Shown: piece after piece, positions 17,283 to 24,317 of the stretch | Layout: each line of letters opens with the position of its first letter | Position numbering within the stretch: position 1 is the stretch's first letter | IMG/VR virus record: IMGVR_UViG_3300031566_000108 | Location: 1 to 43,515 of that record | DNA length: 43,515 nucleotides | Source: a virus | Strand: one strand, 5' to 3' | Program-made: the position numbers and the translations under genes | The notes under the pieces: generated by a model | Databases searched by the model: none | What the model was told of the DNA's origin: nothing | Seen by the model: the letters and a program-made list of their open reading frames with translations, nothing else

Positions 17283-18079
17283 GCTACCTGACGAGCGAAC
17301 AAAGTGTGGCGTCCGGCAGGCCGGTGGAGTTGTACCACTTGGCCGACGATCTGGGGACGCACTGCAGGATCACGTCCGGCGGGCTGGCCGTGACCTATGG
17401 CAGTTATGTTTACACACTGGAACCCTGTAAGCGGTCGGAATTGCGGATCACGGACAATCACAAGAAAAACGATATGACGTTCCAGCTCTCACGCGATAAC
17501 GCCTTTGCGGCCCGGCTCGTCCCTGGACCGATTGAGGGCCGGACATGGGTAACGATCTATCGCGGGCACGAGCCGGATTTTGTCACGTGGTGGTATGGCG
17601 AGTTCACTTCCGTCAAGTTCGATAAGGACGGCGTGCCGACGCTGGTGGCCACGCCGCGGACATCGAGCATATCTCGGGTAGGGCGGCGGCGACAGTGCCA
17701 GCGGCTCTGCGACCATGCCCTCTACGATGCGTGGTGCGGACTTAACTCCACATCATACATGGTCGCAGGCACAGTCGATTCCGTCGTCGGCCTGGTCGTT
17801 ACCAGTACGACGTTCGGGACGAAAACACCCGGATGGTTCAAGGCTGGCAAATTCGTCGGCGGCGGAGCCAAACGGATGATTACGGCGCATACCGGCAACG
17901 ACGTGACGCTGACGCGGACGATTCCAGGACTGACCGCAGGCGACAGCTTTACCGCCTACGCGGGATGCGATCATACACCGGCTACGTGCGTGAGCATCAA
18001 ATTCGCCAATAAAGTCAACTATGGCGGCGACGAGTTCCTGCCGACGAAGAACCCATTTACGGGCAGCCCCCTTATATAG
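17279..18079 (+). CDS. DUF2163 / phage BR0599-type hub protein, likely Fe-S
   Basis: 266 residues. N-terminal half matches DUF2163 (E-L-Y-H-L...Y-T-L-E-P-C-K-R-S-E-L...V-T-I-Y-R-G-H). The C-terminal half is BR0599-like: C-x3-C-D-H-A-L-Y-D-A-W-C-G-L-N, then A-G-C-D-H-T-P-A-T-C, then K-F-A-N-K-V-N-Y-G-G...N-P-F. The conserved Cys set is of the type that binds an iron-sulfur cluster in the hub proteins of gene transfer agents and in lambda gpL; that knowledge is from the family, the cluster itself is inferred here. It would sit at the tail tip between Dit and the large tip protein. Confidence 0.88.
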   Translation: MSYLTSEQSVASGRPVELYHLADDLGTHCRITSGGLAVTYGSYVYTLEPCKRSELRITDNHKKNDMTFQLSRDNAFAARLVPGPIEGRTWVTIYRGHEPDFVTWWYGEFTSVKFDKDGVPTLVATPRTSSISRVGRRRQCQRLCDHALYDAWCGLNSTSYMVAGTVDSVVGLVVTSTTFGTKTPGWFKAGKFVGGGAKRMITAHTGNDVTLTRTIPGLTAGDSFTAYAGCDHTPATCVSIKFANKVNYGGDEFLPTKNPFTGSPLI

Positions 18080-18085
18080 GTTGTT

Positions 18086-20665
18086 ATGGATGCTATTTTA
18101 GCCTATCTGTTCTGGACGATCGTGACGGCGACGGTGAGCTTTGCCTTGGCCGAGGCGATGAAGAAAAAGCCGAAGATTCCCAATGCCAAACCATCGAACC
18201 TTGAGTGGCCTGAAATCGAGGAAGGCCGGCCATACGGGGTGATCTTCGGGACGCCGAAGTTCGTGTCGAATCCGACCGTTGCGTGGTGGGGGGATATTTC
18301 GACCCGAGCGATTCGCAAGAAAGTCGGGGAAAAGTTCGACTGGAAATGGGGCATGGGTGGGCACAAGGGCTCGCATAACCCGATTTATCAGACGGTCGGC
18401 TATCATTATTCGGCAGGGGTGGAATTTAAGCTCTGCCACGGCCCTATAGATGGCGTCAAACAGATTCGCGCGGCCGACAAGGTCGCATGGCCGAACCCGG
18501 ATGATCCGACCGAGTTGGCCGACGATGGCGAGACTTCAATCACTATCGACCTGCCGAACCTGTTCGGTGGCGAGGACGGCGAGGGCGGGATCGTCGGCAG
18601 TATTGATATCGAATACGGCGCTTCAAGCCAAGCCGTCAACGCTTATCTGGCGTCCAAGCTGGGAGCAGACATTAGCGCCGGCCGCGGGCTGGTCAGGGCG
18701 ATTCTCAAGCAGGTCAATATCGGCACGTCCAAATACCCGAAACCGTGGAGCTTTCTGCTGAAGCGCACGGATATCCTCGATGACGGCTCGCCGCAATGGT
18801 ACAAAGACAAAGCGGACATCAGCGGGGACCTGAATGCGGCCCACGTTTTACGCGAGTGCTATACAAACACCAGGTGGGGCTTAGGGTATTCGGACAGTCT
18901 CATCGACAGTACATCATGGCTGGCGGCGGCCGATACGCTGCACACGGAAGGCTTCGGCGTGAGTCGCCATTGGTACGATGCAAACGAGAGCATCGAGGAT
19001 TTGATTCGGGACGTGCTGACGACGATCAACGGTCGAATCTATCAAGACCCCGAAACCGGGCTCTTCGTGTTCAGACTGGCCAGAGAGGTCGTGGGAGAGC
19101 TTGAAAGTTTCGATGAGTCCGACATCGACGCCGTCGAGAATTTCGGCCGCGAGTGTTACGGCGAGATCCCCGACGTTGTGAACGTGCGCATAACGGACGT
19201 GCTCAATAACACGGTCACGGCGATTCCCGATCACGACATTGCGGTCATGGACATCCAGGGCGGCAAGTCGATTCCGCTGGAGCGGGACTTCTTCGCCGTC
19301 ACAAAGCCCGTTCTCGGCGGGCAACTTGCAGCCAGGGAGCGGCAACTTGTAACCTCGATGCTGGCGACGATGACAATCAAAGGCAAACGGACCATGGCGC
19401 ACCTGCGGCCCTTCGATGTGATCAAAATCAGTTCCGCAGCCCACCGCATCGTCCAGCTTGTCGTGCGCGTTATCGACACTAATTTTGGCACGCTCGAAGA
19501 CGGCAAGGTCACGTTGCATTGCGTCGAGGATGTTTTTAGGACACATGATGCTATTTTCTCGGCCCCGCCGGGTACGGGCTGGACGGACCCGGTTTCGGAA
19601 CCGGCGGTGGCCCCGAATCGCTTATTGGTCGAGGCGCCGTTCTGGAGCTTGGTGGTCGAGATAGGCCTGCCAGATCCCGAGATTATCGACGGCGACCAGG
19701 GCTGGCTCATGGTGGCCGCTCAAAAACCGAGCAGCGACGCCCTGGACTACGAAGCGTTCATTCGCCCGTCCGGGTCCGATCCCTTCGTGAGCGACGGGCG
19801 CGGAACCTTCACGCCAACGGCCACGCTGGCCGAGACTATGCCGTTGAATGCGGTGGACCAGATAGTTGACCTAGCCAACATTGTGAACCTGGATCAAGTG
19901 GCCGTGAATACCTATGCGATGGTGGGGAGTGAGATCGTCAAGGTGACGGCCGTCGATACGGCCAACAGCCGCGTGACCTTGGCACGAGGGGTTCTCGATA
20001 CAGTGCCAACCGCGCACTCAATAACCGATCGCATCTGGTTCCTTGGCTCGGCCAATTACATCGGGGCTGAACAGTACGAGGCAACCGACACGCCGGGCGT
20101 CAAGGTCTGCCCGCGCACGGGCAAGGGCCAGCTCGCCGAAGCCTCGGCGCCGATCGACAACGCGACGGCCTTCAACAGCCGGGCCATCCGGCCCTATCCG
20201 CCGGGCAACCTGAAAATCAACACAGTCAGCTATCCTTCGACTTTCACGGGCCAGCCTACGCTGACCTGGACTCACCGCGACCGCACACAGCAGATTACCG
20301 AGCTGGTCGAGCATGACGCCGCCGGCATCGGGCCGGAATCCGGCGTCACCTATACGCTGAAAATCTACGCCGCGGACAATATCCGGGTTCACACAGAGAC
20401 GGGGATCACGGGGACAACTTACGAATACACAGAGGCCCACGAGCTGTCCGACTTTGGCGGGTTGCAAACTCAGCTCCGCTTCGTGCTCTATGCTGTCCGT
20501 GCCGGATATGATTCCTGGCAGCAGTACGACCTTACGGTTCCCCGTGCGTTTGTCATAAACGATTCGGTCGGCCTTACTGATGCAAGAACAGTCGTCAGAA
20601 ATGTCTTCTGCACGTTCAACGATTCGGTCGGCCTTACTGATGAGGCAACGCCGGTTGAAGGCTGA
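18086..20665 (+). CDS. Large tail-tip (hub/attachment) protein with C-terminal LGLTD repeats
   Basis: 859 residues. Hydrophobic N-terminus (residues 1-23) then K-K-K-P-K-I-P-N-A-K-P, followed by R-P-Y-G-V-I-F-G-T-P-K-F-V-S-N-P-T-V-A-W-W-G-D, G-V-E-F-K-L-C-H-G-P-I-D-G-V, and a middle domain with L-I-R-D-V-L-T-T-I-N-G-R-I-Y-Q-D-P-E-T-G-L-F, all typical of 'phage-tail_3'/lambda J-like central tip proteins. Residues ~735-825 look like a fibronectin-III-like domain (L-T-W-T-H-R-D-R-T...T-Y-E-Y-T-E-A-H-E-L). The last ~35 residues are two LGLTD repeats (V-I-N-D-S-V-G-L-T-D-A-R-T-V-V-R-N) of the same kind as in the giant fibre gene. It is the last gene of the virion operon. Confidence 0.85.
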   Translation: MDAILAYLFWTIVTATVSFALAEAMKKKPKIPNAKPSNLEWPEIEEGRPYGVIFGTPKFVSNPTVAWWGDISTRAIRKKVGEKFDWKWGMGGHKGSHNPIYQTVGYHYSAGVEFKLCHGPIDGVKQIRAADKVAWPNPDDPTELADDGETSITIDLPNLFGGEDGEGGIVGSIDIEYGASSQAVNAYLASKLGADISAGRGLVRAILKQVNIGTSKYPKPWSFLLKRTDILDDGSPQWYKDKADISGDLNAAHVLRECYTNTRWGLGYSDSLIDSTSWLAAADTLHTEGFGVSRHWYDANESIEDLIRDVLTTINGRIYQDPETGLFVFRLAREVVGELESFDESDIDAVENFGRECYGEIPDVVNVRITDVLNNTVTAIPDHDIAVMDIQGGKSIPLERDFFAVTKPVLGGQLAARERQLVTSMLATMTIKGKRTMAHLRPFDVIKISSAAHRIVQLVVRVIDTNFGTLEDGKVTLHCVEDVFRTHDAIFSAPPGTGWTDPVSEPAVAPNRLLVEAPFWSLVVEIGLPDPEIIDGDQGWLMVAAQKPSSDALDYEAFIRPSGSDPFVSDGRGTFTPTATLAETMPLNAVDQIVDLANIVNLDQVAVNTYAMVGSEIVKVTAVDTANSRVTLARGVLDTVPTAHSITDRIWFLGSANYIGAEQYEATDTPGVKVCPRTGKGQLAEASAPIDNATAFNSRAIRPYPPGNLKINTVSYPSTFTGQPTLTWTHRDRTQQITELVEHDAAGIGPESGVTYTLKIYAADNIRVHTETGITGTTYEYTEAHELSDFGGLQTQLRFVLYAVRAGYDSWQQYDLTVPRAFVINDSVGLTDARTVVRNVFCTFNDSVGLTDEATPVEG
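20558..20643 (+). repeat. Two LGLTD repeats at the end of the tail-tip gene
   Basis: AACGATTCGGTCGGCCTTAC followed by TGATG occurs twice, 60 bp apart, with no mismatch, while the bases between encode A-R-T-V-V-R-N-V-F-C-T-F. The giant fibre gene has the matching pair R-T-L-I-R-N-V-L-C-T-F at about 2170-2205. The two genes lie 15 kb apart. Confidence 0.85.
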
Positions 20666-20774
20666 CCATTATTCTGCTGTTCGACATCTTCATCGTTTCT
20701 TTCCCATGTGGCAAGGGCGGGAACTGAGGCCCCCCGCCCTCTGCCCTCTGCCCTCTGCCCTAATCACAAATCGA

Positions 20775-20800
20775 GCGTCGCCCCAAAACGACGCCATTTT
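20775..20800 (+). terminator. Candidate weak terminator of the virion operon
   Basis: GCGTCG (20775-20780) pairs with CGACGC (20789-20794) around CCCCAAAA, followed by CATTTT. The stem is only 6 bp and the U-tract is short, so termination may be partial. Confidence 0.4.
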
Positions 20801-20890
20801 ACGCATAGAAAATCTTTCCTGAAAATCCACGTTTTTAGCTCAATACGCGACATTTTCAATTATTTCTGCAAAATCTCAGAAAAAACATAT

Positions 20891-20919
20891 TGACAAACTA
20901 TCGTACAGGCTATACACTT
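20891..20919 (+). promoter_or_regulatory. Sigma-70-type promoter, rightward
   Basis: Perfect -35 TTGACA (20891-20896), 17-base spacer, -10 TACACT (20914-20919), which matches TATAAT at four of six positions. About 60 bases downstream is the first small gene (20980). An overlapping TTGACG at 20919 could be a second -35. It would drive the small-gene run 20980-24317. Confidence 0.7.
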
Positions 20920-20979
20920 GACGATATAGTAGATAACCGATTTATGGTCGCCCGCGAGGGCACAATGAAAGGGTAGAAA

Positions 20980-21120
20980 ATGGAAACGAAACAACAAACC
21001 GAGACAACAAATAATATATGTCGCCGTTGCGAACGAGCCTATCAACGATTATGCACTGCTCGGACGACAAAATCAGCCTGTGACTGCTTCGTCCGACACC
21101 TTCGACCAAAAATTGCATGA
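20980..21120 (+). CDS. 46-residue Cys-rich small protein
   Basis: ATG behind GAAAGGGTAGAAAATG, the same leader used by three later small genes. Contains C-R-R-C-E-R-A-Y-Q-R-L-C and C-D-C-F, a possible zinc-binding knuckle, and many Thr/Gln in the first 11 residues. The C-terminus (F-V-R-H-L-R-P-K-I-A) is basic. Possibly a small nucleic-acid or protein binding regulator. No family recognised. Confidence 0.55.
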   Translation: METKQQTETTNNICRRCERAYQRLCTARTTKSACDCFVRHLRPKIA

Positions 21121-21160
21121 CGTAAACTGTAAATCAAAACTCTAAAGAAAGGGTAGGAAA

Positions 21161-21352
21161 ATGATTAAGGCAGCCGCAGAAATCACGATGGAAGAATACA
21201 AAGATGGTATTTTTATCCTCGAAGATGATGAGCAAATGGTAACGGGCTATTGGCTAATCCCTGATGATTGGTACATCGGCAACCGTATGACAGCATATGC
21301 CCGCTGGTATGCCAGCCGCGAGGGCGCGGAAGAACAGGCACTCGATGACTGA
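21161..21352 (+). CDS. 63-residue acidic small protein
   Basis: ATG behind AAGAAAGGGTAGGAAAATG. Acidic, aromatic-rich (E-Y-K-D-G-I-F-I-L-E-D-D-E-Q-M-V-T-G-Y-W-L-I-P-D-D-W-Y) with a helical C-terminus (A-R-W-Y-A-S-R-E-G-A-E-E-Q). Net negative charge, reminiscent of small phage inhibitors that mimic DNA or bind host enzymes, but that is speculative. Ten bases after its stop a GC-rich hairpin begins. Confidence 0.6.
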   Translation: MIKAAAEITMEEYKDGIFILEDDEQMVTGYWLIPDDWYIGNRMTAYARWYASREGAEEQALDD

Positions 21353-21361
21353 GCATTTTCT

Positions 21362-21397
21362 ACCCGCCCGGTTGGCCGTTGCGCCGCCGGGCCGGGT
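21362..21397 (+). terminator. GC-rich hairpin, copy A
   Basis: ACCCGCCCGG pairs (one bulge) with CCGGGCCGGGT; the loop and 3' arm (21375-21396) are identical over 22 bases to copy B at 21642-21663. A short TGTTA follows rather than a clean U-tract, so this copy may terminate weakly or act as an RNA-stability or cassette-boundary element. Confidence 0.5.
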
Positions 21398-21431
21398 GTT
21401 ATGAAACCAGTGAGAAAGAAAGGGTAGGAAA

Positions 21432-21620
21432 ATGAACGAGTACGAAAAACGACAACAAACCCGATACGAAATCCAACAAGACAATGCCGGGCATTGGCGG
21501 GTTATTCGCACTGGCCCTGATGGTGTTCGCCGGGCATGGGACAATCCTCCATGCAAAACGAGGCATGAGGCTCGGTTGCTAATCGCACAATCCAAAATGG
21601 AAGATGCAACCCTACAATAG
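21432..21620 (+). CDS. 62-residue small protein
   Basis: ATG behind AAGAAAGGGTAGGAAAATG, identical in 19 bases to the leader of the gene at 21161. Beta-strand then helix pattern: R-Y-E-I-Q-Q-D-N-A-G-H-W-R-V-I-R-T-G-P-D-G-V-R-R-A-W, then T-R-H-E-A-R-L-L-I-A-Q-S-K-M. This resembles short double-stranded-RNA- or DNA-binding-like alpha/beta proteins annotated in phages, but no family is certain. Followed by hairpin copy B. Confidence 0.6.
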   Translation: MNEYEKRQQTRYEIQQDNAGHWRVIRTGPDGVRRAWDNPPCKTRHEARLLIAQSKMEDATLQ

Positions 21621-21626
21621 ATTTTT

Positions 21627-21669
21627 AACCCCGCCCGGTGTGCCGTTGCGCCGCCGGGCCGGGGTTTTT
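21627..21669 (+). terminator. Intrinsic terminator, hairpin copy B
   Basis: AACCCCGCCCGG (21627-21638) pairs with CCGGGCCGGGGTT (21654 on) with one bulge, and TTTTT follows. Same 22-base core as copy A. Confidence 0.7.
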
Positions 21670-21678
21670 GGAGCAAGC

Positions 21679-21879
21679 ATGACAAAGATTGATTTTCGCA
21701 AGACGATTCGAACAGCCCTCGACGCCCGCAAGATGAGCGTCCCCAAGCTCGCCGCCCAGGTCGGTTGCGGACAGGTGGCAATCTACAACTTTCTGTCTGG
21801 CCGCACCGAGATGAAGGCTGACTTACTGGCCAGAATTCTGGCCGCTCTAAGCATCGATTTGGCCCGGAAACCATCCTGA
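21679..21879 (+). CDS. XRE/Cro-type helix-turn-helix regulator, 66 aa
   Basis: The ATG at 21679 has a GGAG five bases upstream; an in-frame earlier ATG at 21604 would run through the terminator and is rejected. Residues ~10-60 show the lambda-Cro/XRE pattern: L-D-A-R-K-M-S-V-P-K-L-A-A-Q-V-G-C-G-Q-V-A-I-Y-N-F-L-S-G-R-T-E-M-K-A-D-L-L-A-R-I-L-A-A-L. Small size and lack of an oligomerisation or cleavage domain favour a Cro-like or accessory regulator over a full CI repressor. A 9-bp palindrome lies 270 bases downstream. Confidence 0.85.
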   Translation: MTKIDFRKTIRTALDARKMSVPKLAAQVGCGQVAIYNFLSGRTEMKADLLARILAALSIDLARKPS

Positions 21880-22150
21880 CCATTTTCTCCCTATCCCGAA
21901 TGGCGTTTGGCCAGCCCTGCCCAAGCCAGGGGCCTACGATTTGAAGCTGGCGCGTGGCTAAGACAAACGGTGAACCGCTCATAGAACAGGTCCGCTTATT
22001 TGCAGTCCGTCTAACACAATCACAAACGTTGCCCCTGCCGTCAGATAGCCAAAAAATAATGGGTTTTTGGGCAAAATACTGGCGTTCATAACCCTTGATT
22101 TTACAAAGACTTAGGGTCGGAAAGCACTTATTTTATAGATATTTCATAGA

Positions 22151-22173
22151 ATCTTATGGACAAACCATAAGAT
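22151..22173. promoter_or_regulatory. Perfect palindrome, candidate operator
   Basis: ATCTTATGG-ACAAA-CCATAAGAT, two 9-bp arms around 5 bases, in an AT-rich region and without a U-tract, so it looks like a dimeric repressor site rather than a terminator. Candidate binder: the XRE protein at 21679. Confidence 0.5.
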
Positions 22174-22475
22174 ATAGTCGATAATACATACAGAATAAAT
22201 GATCAATTGAAAAGTTAATAAGACACGGGGCCAAAAGGAAGCAAAGAGGTCAGGTCCGAGTTACGGGTGCCGGTAGGGCAAACGCCATAGCAAAACACGC
22301 TCTGGTGAACCCGAGAAGCGAAACAAATCGCAAGCCTCGAATTCTGAGATGCACGCCACGACGAGCCGAGACCTCGGCTCACGGCGCTGTCATACGGGTC
22401 GGCCACGCTTGAGCCGGCGGACGTTTGATAGCGGGACCGGGACGGCATCGCGGTAAGTGAAAAACAAAACGCATC

Positions 22476-22535
22476 GCTCTGCCGGGAGCTGCTCGACGTT
22501 TGAGCGGCTTGCGGGTTCGACTCCCGCTCAGAGCA
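22476..22535 (+). ncRNA. tRNA-like element lacking a D-arm
   Basis: GCTCTG (22476-22481) pairs with CAGAGC (22529-22534), enclosing a hairpin TGCTC-GACGTTT-GAGCG and a perfect T-arm GCGGG-TTCGACT-CCCGC at canonical spacing from the 3' acceptor strand, with A as the next base. Only 7 bases stand where a D-arm should be, and the base before the would-be anticodon CGT is A instead of U. Total 60 bases. A degenerate tRNA or a tRNA mimic; not a normal tRNA gene. Confidence 0.45.
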
Positions 22536-22570
22536 TTGAGCGATAATGCTCAAATCGAAAGGGTAGCAAA

Positions 22571-22828
22571 ATGAAAGCTAATCGAAATGAACGTATGGTA
22601 ATGTCCGCCACGCCCACCGGGACTATTCTGATCACCTGTACGCAGGTCAACGCGGTGATGGGCGACTTGGCCGACGATGAGATTTGCCGCATTTCCCGCG
22701 CTTGCAGCGACGCTGCGACAGAAGTCCTGCCATTCACCGAGGAAGCATTTAGCGACTTTTGCTCGCGCCATCCCACTGGTCGCCCTGTGCATCCCACTCT
22801 GCGGGCATATCCGTATCCGCGTGAGTGA
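22571..22828 (+). CDS. 85-residue hypothetical protein
   Basis: ATG behind CGAAAGGGTAGCAAAATG, a fourth copy of the leader used upstream. Strand-rich start (M-V-M-S-A-T-P-T-G-T-I-L-I-T-C-T-Q-V) then helices (D-E-I-C-R-I-S-R-A-C-S-D-A-A-T-E-V). Three Cys are scattered, not in pairs. It ends before a hairpin with a tRNA T-arm-like loop. No family recognised. Confidence 0.6.
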   Translation: MKANRNERMVMSATPTGTILITCTQVNAVMGDLADDEICRISRACSDAATEVLPFTEEAFSDFCSRHPTGRPVHPTLRAYPYPRE

Positions 22829-22842
22829 CTAAGCATTTGCCA

Positions 22843-22881
22843 GCCCCGTCCGGCTCGCCGGTTCGACTCCGGCCCGGGGCC
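22843..22881 (+). ncRNA. tRNA acceptor/T-arm-like minihelix hairpin
   Basis: GCCCCG (22843-22848) pairs with CGGGGC (22875-22880) and encloses GCCGG-TTCGACT-CCGGC, a perfect T-arm with the consensus T-loop, one base from the 3' strand as in tRNA. No D- or anticodon arm exists. No U-tract follows, so a simple terminator is less likely. Confidence 0.4.
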
Positions 22882-22961
22882 TTGTGTGACATCACAACCA
22901 CATTACGCCCTCGGCATGGCCGAGAGGCAAATTCCGGCATGGCCGGAGAAAGAGGTGTATC

Positions 22962-23963
22962 ATGTACGTAAAAGTCAATGTATCAGCAGCCGACGCAATC
23001 CGCCGCAACTCGACTACTCACGGACCGCAGGATTTGGAGCTAACCCAAGAGTGGCTCGAATCCCTCACGGAGCAGGAGCGAGCGGTACTCGCGGATGAGC
23101 TGCCCGGTGTGGACGGCCGGGCCCGTTATTTCGCGGGCGGTCACGGCAGTTCGCTCTATGTACCGACGGCGGACCTGGAGGCGGTACGGGCAGTCATCCA
23201 GGCCACCCTGGCGAAGCGGGCGGAGCAGAAGGTCGATGCTGCAGCATACAGGCAGAAGCAGACAGAGCGAGCCGTGACCGGTCTGCGCGAGCGGCGCGTG
23301 AGGAAGGGGCAGCAGTATGTGCAAGCCGTAGGTGGATACGTCAATAATCTGGTCAATCCAGACATGGACGTGGCATATCTGCCGGAGGAGTGCGCCGCCG
23401 AATATGCGGCGTGGACGGCCGAGCTCGAGGCCCAGAATCAGGCTACGATCCAGGCGGTTATCGACCAGCATGCCGAGCGCGAGCGGAAACGAGCCGAGGA
23501 GGAGGCTGCCAAAAAGGAAAGTGAGCGGCTCTACGCTGAGGCGTGTGAGGCGCTGGTGCGAGAGATCGGCACGGAGTCCCAGCTCGGACGGCTGGAGCTG
23601 GGACGGTTGCCGGCGGCCGAAATCAACACCATCGTCCACGATCACGTATTCGCGGCGATGGGCGATCAGGCCCGCTGGCCTCGCTATGACCGACTCCAGG
23701 CCCAGGACATCGACCACGATGAGGATTGTTGCGACCATCGGTCTGTATTCGAGGCCGAATATTGCGACGAGTGGACGGCGGCGGATTATGCCGCTGTGTC
23801 GCGCGCGGAAAAATTGATGCCAGATGCCCAAATCGCAGTGCGGGTGCACAAAGGCCAGTGCGAGGAGTGTGACGCCCAAATCGAGCGCAAGAGCCTGCAA
23901 GTCACGCAGGCGTGGCACGGACGTAATCTGACGCGCGAGTATGCGTGTCGCGTAAGTGAATAG
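22962..23963 (+). CDS. 333-residue coiled-coil protein, unknown
   Basis: ATG behind AGAGGTG. Residues ~25-80 form a charged globular start (L-T-Q-E-W-L-E-S-L-T-E-Q-E-R-A-V-L-A-D-E-L). Residues ~165-200 are a long Glu/Lys/Arg helix (Q-H-A-E-R-E-R-K-R-A-E-E-E-A-A-K-K-E-S-E-R). The C-terminal third holds D-E-D-C-C-D-H, C-E-E-C-D and a final Cys, a possible metal site. Largest gene in this accessory stretch and followed by a terminator. No family recognised; a host-interaction or early function is likely from context. Confidence 0.75.
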   Translation: MYVKVNVSAADAIRRNSTTHGPQDLELTQEWLESLTEQERAVLADELPGVDGRARYFAGGHGSSLYVPTADLEAVRAVIQATLAKRAEQKVDAAAYRQKQTERAVTGLRERRVRKGQQYVQAVGGYVNNLVNPDMDVAYLPEECAAEYAAWTAELEAQNQATIQAVIDQHAERERKRAEEEAAKKESERLYAEACEALVREIGTESQLGRLELGRLPAAEINTIVHDHVFAAMGDQARWPRYDRLQAQDIDHDEDCCDHRSVFEAEYCDEWTAADYAAVSRAEKLMPDAQIAVRVHKGQCEECDAQIERKSLQVTQAWHGRNLTREYACRVSE

Positions 23964-23971
23964 GCTTTCTA

Positions 23972-24013
23972 CCGGCCCCGCCCCCTTGGCGCGTCCCGGG
24001 GGCCGGGGCTTTT
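23972..24013 (+). terminator. Intrinsic terminator
   Basis: CCGGCCCC (23972-23979) pairs with GGGGCCGG (23999-24006); GGCTTTT follows. It separates the 333-residue gene from the next small gene. Confidence 0.65.
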
Positions 24014-24047
24014 AACCGCTTCACCAAAGCGATAAGGAGTTGGTACA

Positions 24048-24317
24048 ATGAAACCCATGCGAACCATTATAGCTAAGCTCAGAAAACAGTGGAACCTCTG
24101 GCGTCGGAGGCGAGCGATTGAGCGAATACGACGCAACCTGGTCTTTTGGGGTGTGGACACAATGAATTACTCAGACTCCGACATCGAGAATATGACCGTC
24201 AACTTCTCCCGTCTGCTTGGCCAATGCGGTATCACCTGCGATCAAGCTACAGAAGCCCTTCACTCTTTGGTCAAGAATGTCAGCACCGTCAGCACCGCCG
24301 GGACCATCAACCCGTAA
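24048..24317 (+). CDS. 89-residue basic hypothetical protein
   Basis: ATG behind AAGGAG. Very basic N-terminal helix (A-K-L-R-K-Q-W-N-L-W-R-R-R-R-A-I-E-R-I-R-R-N-L), then an acidic D-S-D-I-E-N-M-T-V-N-F-S-R-L-L segment and helical C-terminus with two Cys. Its last 58 bases overlap, tail to tail, with the leftward zinc-ribbon gene, marking the meeting point of rightward accessory and leftward lysogeny transcription. Confidence 0.6.
   Translation: MKPMRTIIAKLRKQWNLWRRRRAIERIRRNLVFWGVDTMNYSDSDIENMTVNFSRLLGQCGITCDQATEALHSLVKNVSTVSTAGTINP

Larger units (their letters stand above)
20666..20979 (+). other. Intergenic gap after the virion operon
   Basis: No gene longer than a few codons is credible here. 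It contains a C-rich tandem heptamer (GCCCTCT three times plus a partial copy, 20736-20761), a candidate weak terminator (20775-20800), an AT-rich tract and a near-consensus rightward promoter (20891-20919). Confidence 0.7.
21880..22570. other. 690-base non-coding, structured region
   Basis: I see no credible gene. Contents in order: a CCAAAAA/TTTTTGG inverted repeat (22049-22070), an AT-rich stretch with the 23-bp operator-like palindrome (22151-22173), a GC-rich part with a perfect GAGCCGAG/CTCGGCTC hairpin (22363-22380), a tRNA-like element (22476-22535) and a GAGCATT/AATGCTC inverted repeat directly after it. It could hold a non-coding RNA, a replication origin or regulatory sites; I cannot decide between these. 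Confidence 0.6.

Noticed and set aside
18914-19546. Leftward frame of about 210 codons inside the tail-tip gene
   Set aside because: Antisense to a well-supported gene with clear domain motifs; His/Arg/Val-rich shadow translation. The same reasoning removes the long leftward frames in 7835-8470, 8492-9058, 12596-13384 and 23040-23918.
20736-20761. CRISPR or other regulatory repeat
   Set aside because: A simple C-rich heptamer repeated three times without spacers; no direct repeats separated by unique spacers exist in the window.
22215-22553. Leftward 112-codon frame in the non-coding gap
   Set aside because: It has no ribosome site, runs antisense through hairpins and the tRNA-like element, and its translation is low in hydrophobic-core patterns; translations of tRNA T-arms often produce such frames.
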